DNA of 61,141 nt from Spirochaetaceae bacterium (GCA_025355995.1 JANXYQ010000110.1:1-61141); one strand, 5' to 3'; positions 9,469 to 18,855 are shown, counted from the first letter of the stretch. The notes: generated from the letters alone by a model not told the origin. Numbers and translations are program-made.

Positions 9469-10611
9469 TTGGCCAAGCGCGATTACTACGAAGTCCTCGG
9501 CGTTGCGAAAGATTCCACCAAGGACGACATCAAAAAGGCATATCGCCGCTTAGCGATTCTCAATCACCCGGACAAGAACCCGGGCGATAAACCGGCCGAG
9601 GAGCGCTTCAAGGAGGCGACCGAAGCCTACGAGGTGCTCGGCGACGACCAGAAGCGCAAGGCCTACGACCAGTTCGGCTTCGCGGGCGTAGAGGGGATGG
9701 GCGGAGCAGGCTCGCCTCAGGATTTCTCCTCCGTATTCAAGGATTTCGAGGATATCTTCGGCGGCTTCAGCAGCGGGGGATTCTCGAACATCTTCGACAC
9801 GCTCTTCGGGGGCGGGGGCGGGGACGGCAGGAGCCGAGGCGAGCGCGCCTCGCGCGGAGCCAACCTGCGCTACGACCTGGAGCTCACCTTCGAGCAGGCA
9901 GTATTCGGGGCCTCGGTCGAGATCGCCTACACGAAGAACGATTCCTGCAAGACCTGCAAGGGATCGGGGAGCGCGGACGGCGCCGGCAAACGGGTATGCC
10001 CAACGTGCCAGGGCTCCGGCCAGGTGCGCAGGAGCTCGGGCTTCTTCTCGATCGCGCAAACCTGCCCGAGTTGCCGGGGCGAAGGCTCGGTCATCGAGAA
10101 GCCCTGCCGCGACTGCGCCGGCTCGGGGCTCGCGAAGAAGAAGCAGAAGATCAAGGTTACTATCCCGGCTGGAGTGGAGGACGGCAAGCGCGTCTCCATA
10201 CCCGGGCAGGGCGATACGGGACCTAACGGGGGAAGCCCCGGAGATCTGTACGTCTTCATGCACGTGCGAGGCCACGAGTATTTCGAGCGCGACGGCGCCG
10301 ACCTGTACTGCGCCATCCCCATCAGCCTTACGATGGCCGCGCTCGGGGGAGAGGTCGGCTTCGCCACCATCGAGGGGAAGACGATCAAGGTGAGCGTGCC
10401 CGCTGGCACGCAGAACGGCAAGATGCTCCGCGTCCGCGAGGAGGGCGTGCCCGTCGCCGGCGGCAGGCGGGGCGATCTCTACCTGAAGATCCTCGTGCAG
10501 GTGCCGCAGAAGCTCACCAAGCGCGGCCGCGAGCTCCTCGAGCAGCTTCGCGAGTCGGAGGGCGAGGATCCCCAACCCCAGCCGGTCAAGCTGAGCGAGC
10601 TGAAGAACTAG
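9469..10611 (+). CDS. dnaJ: Chaperone DnaJ (Hsp40)
   Basis: 380 residues with a TTG start followed by AKRDYYEVLGV. The J-domain (1-70) has the HPD motif (NHPDKNPGD). A Gly/Phe-rich region follows (about 75-125). The zinc-binding domain has four repeats: CKTCKGSG, CPTCQGSG, CPSCRGEG and CRDCAGSG. The C-terminal substrate-binding domains follow. It delivers clients to DnaK and stimulates its ATPase. The gene ends tail-to-tail with the polyprenyl synthase gene, whose stop codon overlaps by 3 bases. The weak TTG start, together with the structured gap upstream, should keep DnaJ levels below DnaK. Confidence 0.96.
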   Translation: MAKRDYYEVLGVAKDSTKDDIKKAYRRLAILNHPDKNPGDKPAEERFKEATEAYEVLGDDQKRKAYDQFGFAGVEGMGGAGSPQDFSSVFKDFEDIFGGFSSGGFSNIFDTLFGGGGGDGRSRGERASRGANLRYDLELTFEQAVFGASVEIAYTKNDSCKTCKGSGSADGAGKRVCPTCQGSGQVRRSSGFFSIAQTCPSCRGEGSVIEKPCRDCAGSGLAKKKQKIKVTIPAGVEDGKRVSIPGQGDTGPNGGSPGDLYVFMHVRGHEYFERDGADLYCAIPISLTMAALGGEVGFATIEGKTIKVSVPAGTQNGKMLRVREEGVPVAGGRRGDLYLKILVQVPQKLTKRGRELLEQLRESEGEDPQPQPVKLSELKN

Positions 10612-11591
10612 TAAGCGCGCCGCAAGAGCCGCTCCGCGAGCCGGGCGAGGTCCTCGCGCGCCGTCGAGGCCGGAAGGCGGCTGATTTCCCGCTGCGCGCG
10701 CGTCGTGAAGCGCCGGGCGTCCGCCCGCGCCCGATCGAGCCCTCCCAGCTCGGCCGCGCGCGCCGCCGCGGCCGCGGCAGCCTCGAGAGAGACCGGCTCG
10801 CCCCCGCTCCCCCCGGGCGCGAGGATAGCCGCCATGCCCGGTCCGTCCGCCTCGATCGCGTAGATCAAGGGCAGTGTGCAGAGGCCTTCGGCTATATCCT
10901 TGCCGACGGGCTTGCGCAGGACGTCCTCCTCCGACTCGAAATCCAGGATATCGTCGATCACCTGGAACGCCATTCCGATATCGTAGCCCGCGCGGCGAAG
11001 GGTCTGCGCGACCTGCGCGCCCGCCTTAGCCTCGGTGGCGCCGGCGTGGAGGGCGAGCGAGAAGAGGGCGGCAGTCTTTCCCGCGATGGTGCGGAGGTAG
11101 GATCGCACGCTCGCGGAGTAGGAGAACTTGGATAGGTCCTGGGATATCTCCGCCGAGCAAACCGCCGCGATGAGCCGCGCCAGACCCTTCGCGTTCTCCG
11201 GCATGGCGCTCTCGGAGGAGAGGAGGAAGCAGCGGGAGAAGAGCCAGTCTCCCGACAGGACCGCCTTCTTGACCCCGACGCTCGCGTAGAGGCTCGGAAG
11301 GCCCCGCCTGACCGGCGCCTCGTCGATGATATCGTCGTGGAACAGGGTCGCTACGTGGAGGAGCTCGATGGCGGCCGCCAATTTCTCTATGCGTATCGGA
11401 TCCGCCCCCCGCCCGAAGCTCGATCCGATGAGGAGGAGGGCGGGCCTGAGCAGCTTGCCGTTGGACTCCGCCGCGGCGGCCACGGCTTCCCTCAGCGGGA
11501 AGCCGCGGTCGTCGACGGTTTCGCCGATCACGGCCAAGACCCGCTCGAGCCTCGCCGCGAGGGCGGGGCTGTCCTTCCAGAAATCGGTCAT
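10608..11591 (-). CDS. Polyprenyl diphosphate synthase (trans-prenyltransferase)
   Basis: 327 residues. The first aspartate-rich motif lies in LFHDDIIDEAPVRRG, preceded by the family's LRPALLLIGS, and the second in AFQVIDDILDFE. These bind the Mg-diphosphates for chain elongation with isopentenyl diphosphate. Chain length cannot be set safely from sequence alone; the size and motifs suit geranylgeranyl to octaprenyl type enzymes. It starts 18 bases after the NADH dehydrogenase gene in the same direction, so a quinone side chain is an attractive product. Undecaprenyl phosphate is unlikely, because that comes from cis-prenyltransferases. Confidence 0.85.
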   Translation of the reverse strand: MTDFWKDSPALAARLERVLAVIGETVDDRGFPLREAVAAAAESNGKLLRPALLLIGSSFGRGADPIRIEKLAAAIELLHVATLFHDDIIDEAPVRRGLPSLYASVGVKKAVLSGDWLFSRCFLLSSESAMPENAKGLARLIAAVCSAEISQDLSKFSYSASVRSYLRTIAGKTAALFSLALHAGATEAKAGAQVAQTLRRAGYDIGMAFQVIDDILDFESEEDVLRKPVGKDIAEGLCTLPLIYAIEADGPGMAAILAPGGSGGEPVSLEAAAAAAARAAELGGLDRARADARRFTTRAQREISRLPASTAREDLARLAERLLRRAY

Positions 11592-11609
11592 GGCTCCCCT
11601 ATTCGGCGA

Positions 11610-13625
11610 TCACTTGGTCGGGTCGTCGCCGTAGAGGTGCGACCGGCGGGCGAGGCGGGTTCCGTTCCACCAGCGCTTGATGAGGGGCACCGTCCAATAA
11701 TCGAGGCCGAAGGCCCTGCCCGCGCCGCCCATCATCGCGATAGCCGCGAAGATGAACCAGGCTTGATCCCACCTGAACATGCCCGAAAGAGTGAATACCA
11801 GGGTGAGGCCAATGCTGGCGACCGCCCCGAACCAGGTGAATAATCCCCCGAGGAAGACGAGCCCGATGCCGATCTCCGTGACCACGACCATTGATTGGAA
11901 GGCCTGGTAGGGGAGGTAGGAGAAGAGTCCGTCCATGAAGGTCTTCTTGAACCAATGCACGAGTCCGGCGTTCGGGTCGAGTATGGGCTTGGTCAAGTCC
12001 CATACGGCGTGGAAGGCCTCCGGGGCTGCCGCGGCGGGGGCGGCGCCCGCAGCGGAGGCAGCGCTGGTGGCCGCTACGGCTCCGGCGGCCGCGGTGGCCG
12101 CGCTCGTCGCAGCGACGGCTCCCGCCGCCCCCGTGGCAGCGCTGGTGGCCGCTACCGCCCCGGCCGCCGCGCCGGCGGCCTCCGTGGCCGCGCTCGTCGC
12201 GTCGGTCGCGGCCTTCACCCCGGCCTGCACGACGCCGGACGAGAACATCCATCCCGACTTGGAACCGGAGGAAAAGGCGAACCAGCCCTCTCCGATCTTG
12301 TTGATCCCTTCGAAGAGCCAGGAGACGCCGAGCCATAGCCGGAGCAGGAGCGGCCAGTACCCGCGGGTCTTGTGCGCGAAGAAGCCGCCGATGATGGATC
12401 GGCCGCTCTCCATATCGAGGAATTCGTGCTTGAAGTATTCCCAGACCTGGTTCAAGCCCGCGATCCTGAAGAGGTAGTACATGTTGATGAGGTGCTTCAT
12501 CGCCATGGCGACAAAGCCGCTCGTCCGCATCCCTCCTGCGTTGGCCACGCCGTACTTGCCGCCTATGGAGACCATGAAGCCGTGGTAGTTGGGCTTGAAC
12601 TCGTGGTGCTCGCCACCGTCGATGTCGGCGATGATGTTCTTAGCGGCGGCCTCCGCGCTGAAGTGCGCCGATTCCACGATCATGGCCATGGGCTTGCCGT
12701 CGACCATGAGGCCCGCGTTGTCCCCGACCGCGAAAGCGAAGGGATGCTTCTGCGACCGGAGGGCGGAGGTGGTCTCGATGCGATTGCGCTTCGCCATGGG
12801 CAAGCCGAGTCCGGCCCCGAATTCCGTCCCCTTGACGCCGCAGGTCCAGATGAAGGTCCGGGTCTCGACGGGATCCTTGTCCTTGAGGAGGACCTTGCCC
12901 GGCTCGGCCCCGATGATCGGCGTGCCGATCATGAGCTCGCAGCCATTCTTCCTCAGGTATTTCTCCGCCTTCGCGCGGAGGGGCTCCTCGAGCATCGGGA
13001 GGATGCTCGGCAGGGCCTCGATGACGACGACCCTCGCCTCGGAGGGATCGAGGTAATGCTTGCGGCACATGGCATCCCGGTACTCCAGGAGCTCGCCGGC
13101 CAGCTCTATGCCGGTAAAGCCCGCGCCGGCGACGACGAAGGTGAGGAGCCGCCGGCGCGCGGCGGGATCGGTCTCCTCGGCCGCCTTCTCGAAGATCACC
13201 TCGAGATGCTGCCTGATGCGGATGGCGTCGTCGAACGACCAGAGCGTGAAGCTGTTGTCCTGGACCCCCGGCGTCCCGAAGAATTCGGGCTGTGCCCCGG
13301 TGCCTATCACGATGTAATCGAAATGGTATTCTCGCGAACGGGAGCGCGCGACCTTCGCCTCGAAATCGACTTTGTCGATCGAGTCCACCACGCACTCGAT
13401 CCTCTTGGCCCCGAATATCTTGCGGAAGGAGACCTGGACGGACTCGGGATCGGCGCGCCATCCGGCTACTTCGTGAAGTTCGGTCATGAGCGTATGGAAG
13501 GGTTTCTTGTCGACGAGGGTGATTTCTATGTCGTCTCGCTTCCGGAAGCGCTTTTCGAGGATTTTACCCGCCCAGACGCCGCCATAGCCGCCTCCGAGGA
13601 TGAGGATGCGCTTTTTTTCTCCCAT
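11610..13625 (-). CDS. Type II NADH dehydrogenase fused to a DoxX-like membrane domain
   Basis: 671 residues. Residues 1-430 are an NDH-2 type FAD/NAD oxidoreductase. The FAD motif is ILGGGYGGVWAG near 9-20, the NADH-binding Rossmann motif is VVAGAGFTGIELAGEL near 165-180, and VGDNAGLM lies near 310. It transfers electrons from NADH to quinone without proton pumping. From about 430 the chain becomes a multi-span membrane domain (YWPLLLRLWLGVSWLFEG, then several more segments) resembling DoxX. An Ala-rich linker (about 468-538) with 13-residue repeats splits this domain after its first segment. AGGAG precedes the ATG. The fusion would anchor the normally peripheral enzyme in the membrane. The downstream prenyl synthase fits quinone use. 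Confidence 0.85.
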   Translation of the reverse strand: MGEKKRILILGGGYGGVWAGKILEKRFRKRDDIEITLVDKKPFHTLMTELHEVAGWRADPESVQVSFRKIFGAKRIECVVDSIDKVDFEAKVARSRSREYHFDYIVIGTGAQPEFFGTPGVQDNSFTLWSFDDAIRIRQHLEVIFEKAAEETDPAARRRLLTFVVAGAGFTGIELAGELLEYRDAMCRKHYLDPSEARVVVIEALPSILPMLEEPLRAKAEKYLRKNGCELMIGTPIIGAEPGKVLLKDKDPVETRTFIWTCGVKGTEFGAGLGLPMAKRNRIETTSALRSQKHPFAFAVGDNAGLMVDGKPMAMIVESAHFSAEAAAKNIIADIDGGEHHEFKPNYHGFMVSIGGKYGVANAGGMRTSGFVAMAMKHLINMYYLFRIAGLNQVWEYFKHEFLDMESGRSIIGGFFAHKTRGYWPLLLRLWLGVSWLFEGINKIGEGWFAFSSGSKSGWMFSSGVVQAGVKAATDATSAATEAAGAAAGAVAATSAATGAAGAVAATSAATAAAGAVAATSAASAAGAAPAAAAPEAFHAVWDLTKPILDPNAGLVHWFKKTFMDGLFSYLPYQAFQSMVVVTEIGIGLVFLGGLFTWFGAVASIGLTLVFTLSGMFRWDQAWFIFAAIAMMGGAGRAFGLDYWTVPLIKRWWNGTRLARRSHLYGDDPTK
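12054..12164 (-). repeat. 39-bp tandem repeat coding for Ala-rich linker
   Basis: Inside the NADH dehydrogenase fusion gene, three near-identical units encode AGAVAATSAA(T/S) at a 13-residue (39-base) period, with similar weaker units on both sides. The DNA repeats are diverged at third positions. Copy number is therefore probably not freely slipping, although assembly from short reads could miscount it. Confidence 0.7.
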
Positions 13626-13891
13626 GATCGACGACTCCTTATAGGGTTATTTGCAGGGATTGAGATTTTTGAGATCGAATGATGTGTGAATTCTACATTG
13701 AAAGTCAATAAATGGCTATATATTTCTTTCTAGAATACTCCAGATCCCAGCCGCGCTGGCCTGCCTTTCCTTTTTAGCGTATTTCATGTAGGATCAAAGC
13801 GTACAGGGCTGTTGCCGCATCCTGTCCCCGCGAGGACATCCGGATTTCGAACGCCCTAAATCGCAATCCCACTTCATTAAGCGAGTTAGCC

Positions 13892-15889
13892 ATGGATTTT
13901 CAACGATTCGGCATCGACCCTCGGTTGGCCCAGGCCGCCGAGGGCCTTCCGACCAATTTTTTCTTCTATGAGAAGATGCTCGCCCACGTCGTCGAAGCGC
14001 AGGAGAATGTCTGCGTGAAGATAGCCCTCGACGAGGGCCGGGAGGAAGTCCTGCTGTTGCCCGCCCTCCAGTGGCTGCTGTCCGGGGAGGCTCGAAAGGC
14101 CCTCGTCGTCGTCCCCGATGTCGAGGGGGTCGACCGCTGCGCCTCGGCCATCGGGAACCTGGGCTCGGCCGCGGGGATAAGCGTCTGCCGCGTCACGCGG
14201 GACGAAGCCGCCGATCCCGCGATCCGCCTCGACGGCGACCCCTCCTCCTCCTCCGTCCTCCTCGGCATGCTCGAGGACCTGCTGGCCATCCCGGAGCTCG
14301 ACTTGCGCGGCTACGGCTTCCTCGTCGTGGACGGCGTCGATCGCCTTAGCGACATCCCCACGGACGCGATCCGGAAATTCAGCGCATCGCTGCTCCCCTC
14401 CTGGGAGAGGCGCAGCGTGCTCGCCTGCGCGAGGTTCTCGGTGAAGGCCAAGAACCTCGCCTGGGACCTAGCCGACAACCCCACCGAGATAAGCATCGAG
14501 GGCGAGGTGGCCAAGGCCCAGAGCGTCCTCAAGGAAACCTGGAGCGTCCCTGTCGATTCCAAGCTCAAGTTCCTCCTTGGCCTCCTCGAACGCGAGAAGC
14601 CCTCTCGGCTCTGCGTCTTCTGCAATCTCAAGGATACGGCGAGCGATGTGTGCCGCCGCTTGGCCGCGAATGGCGTCCGCACCGATTCCATCCTCGGCGG
14701 CCTCCTGCCCGAGCGCAAATTCGCCCTCGTCGAGAAATTCAGGGCGGGCGACTCAACCTGCCTCCTCCTAACCGACGAGGGCGCCGACGGCCTGACCCCG
14801 GGCGTCTTCCCCCTGATCGTAAACTACGATATACCTCTCGAGCCCGAGCTCTTCGTGAAGCGGCTCGAGATGCTCGATCGCTCGGACCCCGGAGCCAAGG
14901 TCGTCAGTATCGCCTGCGACCGCTACATATACGGGCTGCCCGCGGTCGAGCAGTACATCGACGCCAAGCTCGACGCCGTGCCCGCGGAGCCTTCGATGCT
15001 CGCGGCGGTCGACAGGAGCGAGGGCATGGCGTCCGACCGGAGGCCGAAGGGCGACTCCTATCCCCGGGACGCCCGGAGAGGCCAACCGCAGCGTCGAGAA
15101 TCGAGCGCGCGAGACGGGCGCCAACGCGAGGCCTATCCGCGCGACTCGTATCCGCGCGAGGGCAGGAGCCCGGATATCCGCAAGAGCATCTCCGAGGCGA
15201 CCGGCGGCGCCCTCGACATGAGCGGGGCCCTTCCCCCGGACCAGGGCAATTCCCGGCCGGCCTCGGCGCGCCCGGCGCAGGGCAAGAATACCTCACGCGG
15301 AGAGCCGCGGCGAGGCGGCCAGGAGAGCCGAGGCCAAGGAAGCTCGGGAGGCCGTCCCTCGGGCAATAAGGAAGGGCGGCGAGACGACGCGCGCCGCGTA
15401 GGCGGGAAGCCTGCCCAGCAGCGGGCGGCGGATCCCCGGCAGCAGGGCTCGAGGCCTCAGGCAGGCAGGCCCCCCGCGGGGAAGCCCGTCCAGGCCAAGC
15501 CGGGGAATCCCTACGAGCTTCCAATGGAAGAGCGTATGAAGATCTACCGTGAGAAGTACGGCCGCAATCTCGGCGAGGAAAAAGCCGGCGGCGGCCGAGG
15601 CGGCCCCCGGAATGAGCAGAAGGGCGGCCAGCGAGGGCCGAAGGCGCAGCGCGGCGGTCAGCCAGGCACCGCCCAACAGGGCGCCCAGCAGGGCGGCCCC
15701 AAGCGGCAGCCCAGCCAACGCGGACCCGGGCAGGGCCAACAGAATCAGAGGAAGCAGCAGCCGCAAGAGCAGCGCCCTCCCCGTCCCCAGGCGCCTCGAG
15801 CCCCGCAGAAACCGCAGGCTGAACCCGCTCGGAAGCCGGAGGGAGTCATGGGACGGCTGCTCGGCGCCTTCAGGAAGAAGAAAAGCTAG
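13892..15889 (+). CDS. Degenerate DEAD-box helicase-like protein with R/G/Q-rich tail
   Basis: 665 residues. Residues 1-370 follow the two-RecA layout of DEAD-box RNA helicases. There is a Q-motif-like start (FQRFGIDPRLAQAAE), strand ALVVVPDVEGVDR at motif Ia, and GFLVVDGVDRL where DEAD is expected. LCVFCNLKDTASDVCRRL lies at motif IV and CLLLTDEGADGLT at motif V. The Walker A GKT and the motif VI HRxGRxGR are absent, so ATP hydrolysis is unlikely. From about 375 to 640 the tail is disordered and rich in Arg, Gly, Gln and Pro, as in RNA-binding tails, and it ends in a basic GRLLGAFRKKKS. The best guess is a non-catalytic RNA-binding scaffold. It stands alone between divergent ndh and glgP. 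Confidence 0.7.
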   Translation: MDFQRFGIDPRLAQAAEGLPTNFFFYEKMLAHVVEAQENVCVKIALDEGREEVLLLPALQWLLSGEARKALVVVPDVEGVDRCASAIGNLGSAAGISVCRVTRDEAADPAIRLDGDPSSSSVLLGMLEDLLAIPELDLRGYGFLVVDGVDRLSDIPTDAIRKFSASLLPSWERRSVLACARFSVKAKNLAWDLADNPTEISIEGEVAKAQSVLKETWSVPVDSKLKFLLGLLEREKPSRLCVFCNLKDTASDVCRRLAANGVRTDSILGGLLPERKFALVEKFRAGDSTCLLLTDEGADGLTPGVFPLIVNYDIPLEPELFVKRLEMLDRSDPGAKVVSIACDRYIYGLPAVEQYIDAKLDAVPAEPSMLAAVDRSEGMASDRRPKGDSYPRDARRGQPQRRESSARDGRQREAYPRDSYPREGRSPDIRKSISEATGGALDMSGALPPDQGNSRPASARPAQGKNTSRGEPRRGGQESRGQGSSGGRPSGNKEGRRDDARRVGGKPAQQRAADPRQQGSRPQAGRPPAGKPVQAKPGNPYELPMEERMKIYREKYGRNLGEEKAGGGRGGPRNEQKGGQRGPKAQRGGQPGTAQQGAQQGGPKRQPSQRGPGQGQQNQRKQQPQEQRPPRPQAPRAPQKPQAEPARKPEGVMGRLLGAFRKKKS

Positions 15890-15933
15890 TTTTTGATCTA
15901 CGGCTGTAAAAACCGGCGTAAACCGGTTAACTA

Positions 15934-15962
15934 TTGACGCCCCTCCTCAGGTCGACTAGGAT
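15934..15962 (+). promoter_or_regulatory. Promoter of the glycogen phosphorylase gene
   Basis: TTGACG (15934-15939) and TAGGAT (15957-15962) are separated by exactly 17 bases and lie about 60 bases upstream of the ATG. An inverted pair of ACCGG-type half-sites (AACCGGCG and AACCGGTT, 15911-15928) precedes it and could be an operator. Confidence 0.55.
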
Positions 15963-16025
15963 TGTCCGAGTAAAGCCGGGAGCATCTCCCACCGGCCATC
16001 CTGCCACGACCAAGGCGGCGAACCA

Positions 16026-18563
16026 ATGAAAATCATCTCCCATACCGTCAAGCCGAAGATCCCCGCGGCGCTCTCCTCCCTCGAGGAAATGGCCCACAAT
16101 CTCTGGCTCTCGTGGAACTTCGAAGCGATAACGCTTTTCATCCGGCTCGACTACGATGTTTGGCTTCAATCGAACCAGAATCCAGCGATGATGCTCGGGA
16201 TGGTCTCCCAGGATCGCTATGACGAGCTCGCCCAGGATGATTCCTATATCGCCGCCCTCAAGATGGTAGAGGAGAAATTCGAGCGCTACAAGAACGGCGA
16301 AACGTGGTACAAGGGCCAGCATGACGGGATCGTCGCCTACTTCTCGATGGAATACGGGCTGGACGTCTCGCTCCCGACCTACTCGGGGGGGCTCGGCATT
16401 CTCTCCGGCGACCACATGAAGGCCTCGAGCGACATGGGTCTTCCCTTGGTGGGCGTAGGCCTGCTTTACAGGCAGGGCTACTTCAAACAGTACCTCAACC
16501 CAGACGGATTCCAGCAGGAATCCTACCCGGAGAACGACTGGTACAACATGCCCGTGCATCGCTGCCTCGACGCCAAGGGCCAGCCCATCCTGATAGCCGT
16601 GGAGATGGCGGATAGGACGGTGGCCGCGCAGATATGGGAGGTCACGGTCGGCCGAGCCTCCCTCTTCCTGCTGGATACGAATATCGAGGAGAACGCTCCC
16701 GAGGAGCGGGCTGTGACCGCGGCCCTCTACGGCGGCGACGCCGAGACCCGCATCCGCCAGGAGATACTCTTAGGCGTGGGCGGCATCCGCGCGTTGCGCG
16801 CCCTCGGGGTGGACGTGGCCGTCACGCACATGAACGAGGGGCACTCGGCTTTCCTAGCGCTCGAGCGCATCCGCGAGGCGATGATCGAGCGCTCGTTCTC
16901 CTTCTCCGAGGCCGTTCAGATGATCTGGCCGACGAATATATTCACGACCCATACGCCGGTGCCAGCCGGCAACGAGCGCTTCGGGATCGAGCTCATGGAG
17001 AAGTACTTCCGGCCCTGGGCGCAGCAGCTCGGCCTCGAGTGGCAGGATTTCCTGGCCCTTGGCCGCGAGAAACCTGAGGATCAGAGCGAGCGCTTCTGCA
17101 TGACCGTATTCGCCCTCAAGCTCTCCGCTTACGCCAACGGCGTCGCCGAGCTCCATGGGCTCGTGTCCCGCAACATGTGGGCCGGCCTCTGGCCCTCCCT
17201 CCCGCTCGACGAGGTTCCCATAACCTCGATCACCAACGGGGTCCACCCGCGCACCTGGGTCTCGCACAACATGCTCGAGCTCCTCGACCGCTATTTCGGC
17301 CCGCGCTTCTACGAGGAGCCGGCCAACCTCGACATGTGGGACCGCCTCGACCGCATCTCCGACGAGGAGCTGTGGCGCACCCACGAGCGCCGCCGCGAAA
17401 GGCTCGTCGTCTTCGCGCGCGACCGGCTCAAGCGCGCGATGAAGCGCGCCGGCGCCTCGGAGGGGCTGCTGCACCGGGCAGAGGACGTCCTCTCCCCCTA
17501 CGCCATCACTATATCCTTCGCGAGGCGCTTCGCGACCTACAAGCGGGGGAATCTCCTCCTGCGCGACCCCGAACGCCTCCTCCGCCTGATAAACGACAAG
17601 GAGAGGCCCGTGCAGATCATCTTCGCGGGCAAGGCCCATCCCCACGACCTTCCCGGCAAGGAGATCATCAAGGAGCTCGTACACTTCTCGAGGCGGGAGG
17701 AAGTGCAGAGTCGCATCATCTTCCTCGAGGACTACGACATGACGATGGCCCGCTACCTGACCTCGGGCTCCGACGTGTGGCTCAATACCCCTCGCCGGCC
17801 CCTCGAGGCCTCGGGCACCAGCGGCATGAAGGCGGGCGTGAACGGCGTCCTCAATTGCTCCATCCTCGACGGATGGTGGGCCGAGGGCTACGGGCCCGAG
17901 GTGGGCTGGGCGATCGGCTCGGGCGAGGAATACCAGGACGAGGAGCTCCAGGACCGGGTCGAGAGCGAGGCCCTGTACGACCTCCTCGAGCACGAGATAG
18001 TCCCCATGTTCTACCAGCGAGGGCGAGACGGCCTGCCCCGCGAGTGGATCAAGCGCATGAAGGCCTCGATGAAGTCGGTGGGCCAGCGCTTCTCCACGCA
18101 CCGCATGCTCAAGGAATATTCCGAGAACTTCTATTTCCCCGCCCTGGACAACGGGAGGCGCCTCGCGGCCGAGAACTACGCCCCCGCGAAGGAGCTGGCC
18201 GCCTACCTCGCGAAGGCGCGCAAGGCCTGGCCGGCCATCTCGATCTCGGAGCTGCGCGCCGACGCCAAGCCGATCATGGAGCGGGGCGACATGGTCACGG
18301 TGACCGCCATAGTCGATCTAGGCGGGCTCGAGCCATCCGAAGCGGCCGTCGAGCTCTACCACGGCTCGGTGACGATACAGGACGGCATCACCTGCGCCAC
18401 GCGCAACGAGATGACCGCCGCGGAGCGCAGGGGCAAGGCTTGGGAATACAGGGTGAAAGTGACCTGCGATAGGACGGGCCAGCACGGCTATTCCGTGCGC
18501 GTGATGCCGAAGCACCCCGCGCTGGTCAGCCCTTACGTCCCGGGACTGATACGCTGGGCCTGA
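16026..18563 (+). CDS. glgP: Alpha-glucan (glycogen) phosphorylase, short divergent type
   Basis: 845 residues. The N-terminus has the short-type signature LEEMAHNLWLSWNFEA, followed by VAYFSMEYGLDVSLPTYSGG and the conserved GDHMKASSDMGLPLVGVGLL. The pyridoxal-phosphate lysine lies in EASGTSGMKAGVNGVLN near residue 600. The enzyme releases glucose 1-phosphate from storage glucan, or from imported maltodextrin, using phosphate. It belongs to the 'more divergent' GT35 group, which lacks the long N-terminal allosteric region of the classical E. coli/muscle enzymes. It is monocistronic, with its own promoter and a strong terminator. No other glycogen genes are adjacent. Confidence 0.94.
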   Translation: MKIISHTVKPKIPAALSSLEEMAHNLWLSWNFEAITLFIRLDYDVWLQSNQNPAMMLGMVSQDRYDELAQDDSYIAALKMVEEKFERYKNGETWYKGQHDGIVAYFSMEYGLDVSLPTYSGGLGILSGDHMKASSDMGLPLVGVGLLYRQGYFKQYLNPDGFQQESYPENDWYNMPVHRCLDAKGQPILIAVEMADRTVAAQIWEVTVGRASLFLLDTNIEENAPEERAVTAALYGGDAETRIRQEILLGVGGIRALRALGVDVAVTHMNEGHSAFLALERIREAMIERSFSFSEAVQMIWPTNIFTTHTPVPAGNERFGIELMEKYFRPWAQQLGLEWQDFLALGREKPEDQSERFCMTVFALKLSAYANGVAELHGLVSRNMWAGLWPSLPLDEVPITSITNGVHPRTWVSHNMLELLDRYFGPRFYEEPANLDMWDRLDRISDEELWRTHERRRERLVVFARDRLKRAMKRAGASEGLLHRAEDVLSPYAITISFARRFATYKRGNLLLRDPERLLRLINDKERPVQIIFAGKAHPHDLPGKEIIKELVHFSRREEVQSRIIFLEDYDMTMARYLTSGSDVWLNTPRRPLEASGTSGMKAGVNGVLNCSILDGWWAEGYGPEVGWAIGSGEEYQDEELQDRVESEALYDLLEHEIVPMFYQRGRDGLPREWIKRMKASMKSVGQRFSTHRMLKEYSENFYFPALDNGRRLAAENYAPAKELAAYLAKARKAWPAISISELRADAKPIMERGDMVTVTAIVDLGGLEPSEAAVELYHGSVTIQDGITCATRNEMTAAERRGKAWEYRVKVTCDRTGQHGYSVRVMPKHPALVSPYVPGLIRWA

Positions 18564-18576
18564 GGCGGATGGCTCC

Positions 18577-18608
18577 CGCCCGCCGCGAGGCCGCGGCGGG
18601 CGCTGTTT
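18577..18608 (+). terminator. Intrinsic terminator after glgP
   Basis: A perfect 11-bp GC stem (18577-18587 with 18592-18602, loop AGGC) is followed by CTGTTTTC. It lies 14 bases after the glgP stop. Confidence 0.75.
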
Positions 18609-18753
18609 TCGCCTCGGGATTGATGCCTTGCCTCGATGTGCCGAGCGGTGTATCGTGATTTGCCCGGGATTCGCGCTATTATTAACATATTAGTAATGTA
18701 AAAAAGCCCGATTGCCTTAGATCCTCTCGCCTAAGCATCGATCGTCGCGCTGG

Positions 18754-18798
18754 CCGGTACGGGCACCGGTAAAACACTCCCCCTCGTCGAGGGGGAGT
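18754..18798 (+). promoter_or_regulatory. Two leader hairpins upstream of the REC-PP2C gene
   Basis: CCGGT/ACCGG (18754-18758, 18765-18769) is followed by a perfect 10-bp stem (18776-18785 with 18789-18798, loop GTC). On the plus strand no T-run follows. On the minus strand the second stem is followed by TGTTTTA, so it could stop antisense transcription. The 18610-18750 stretch is AT-rich in part (TATTATTAACATATTAG near 18677-18693) and probably holds the promoter, but no confident -35 was found. The pair does not match a riboswitch I know. Confidence 0.4.
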
Positions 18799-18855
18799 CG
18801 TTCGTGCTCACACATGGTCTCCGGACGCGAGATCGGCGATGGCTAGGAGGAAAAA

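Noticed and set aside
15000-15850. Repetitive GC-rich DNA resembling a repeat array
   Set aside because: It codes for the Arg/Gly/Gln/Pro-rich tail of the helicase-like protein; units are irregular and there are no spacers, so it is not CRISPR.
18677-18693. TATTATTAACATATTAG as a promoter of the phosphatase gene
   Set aside because: A -10-like match exists but no acceptable -35 at 16-18 bases; left as description only.
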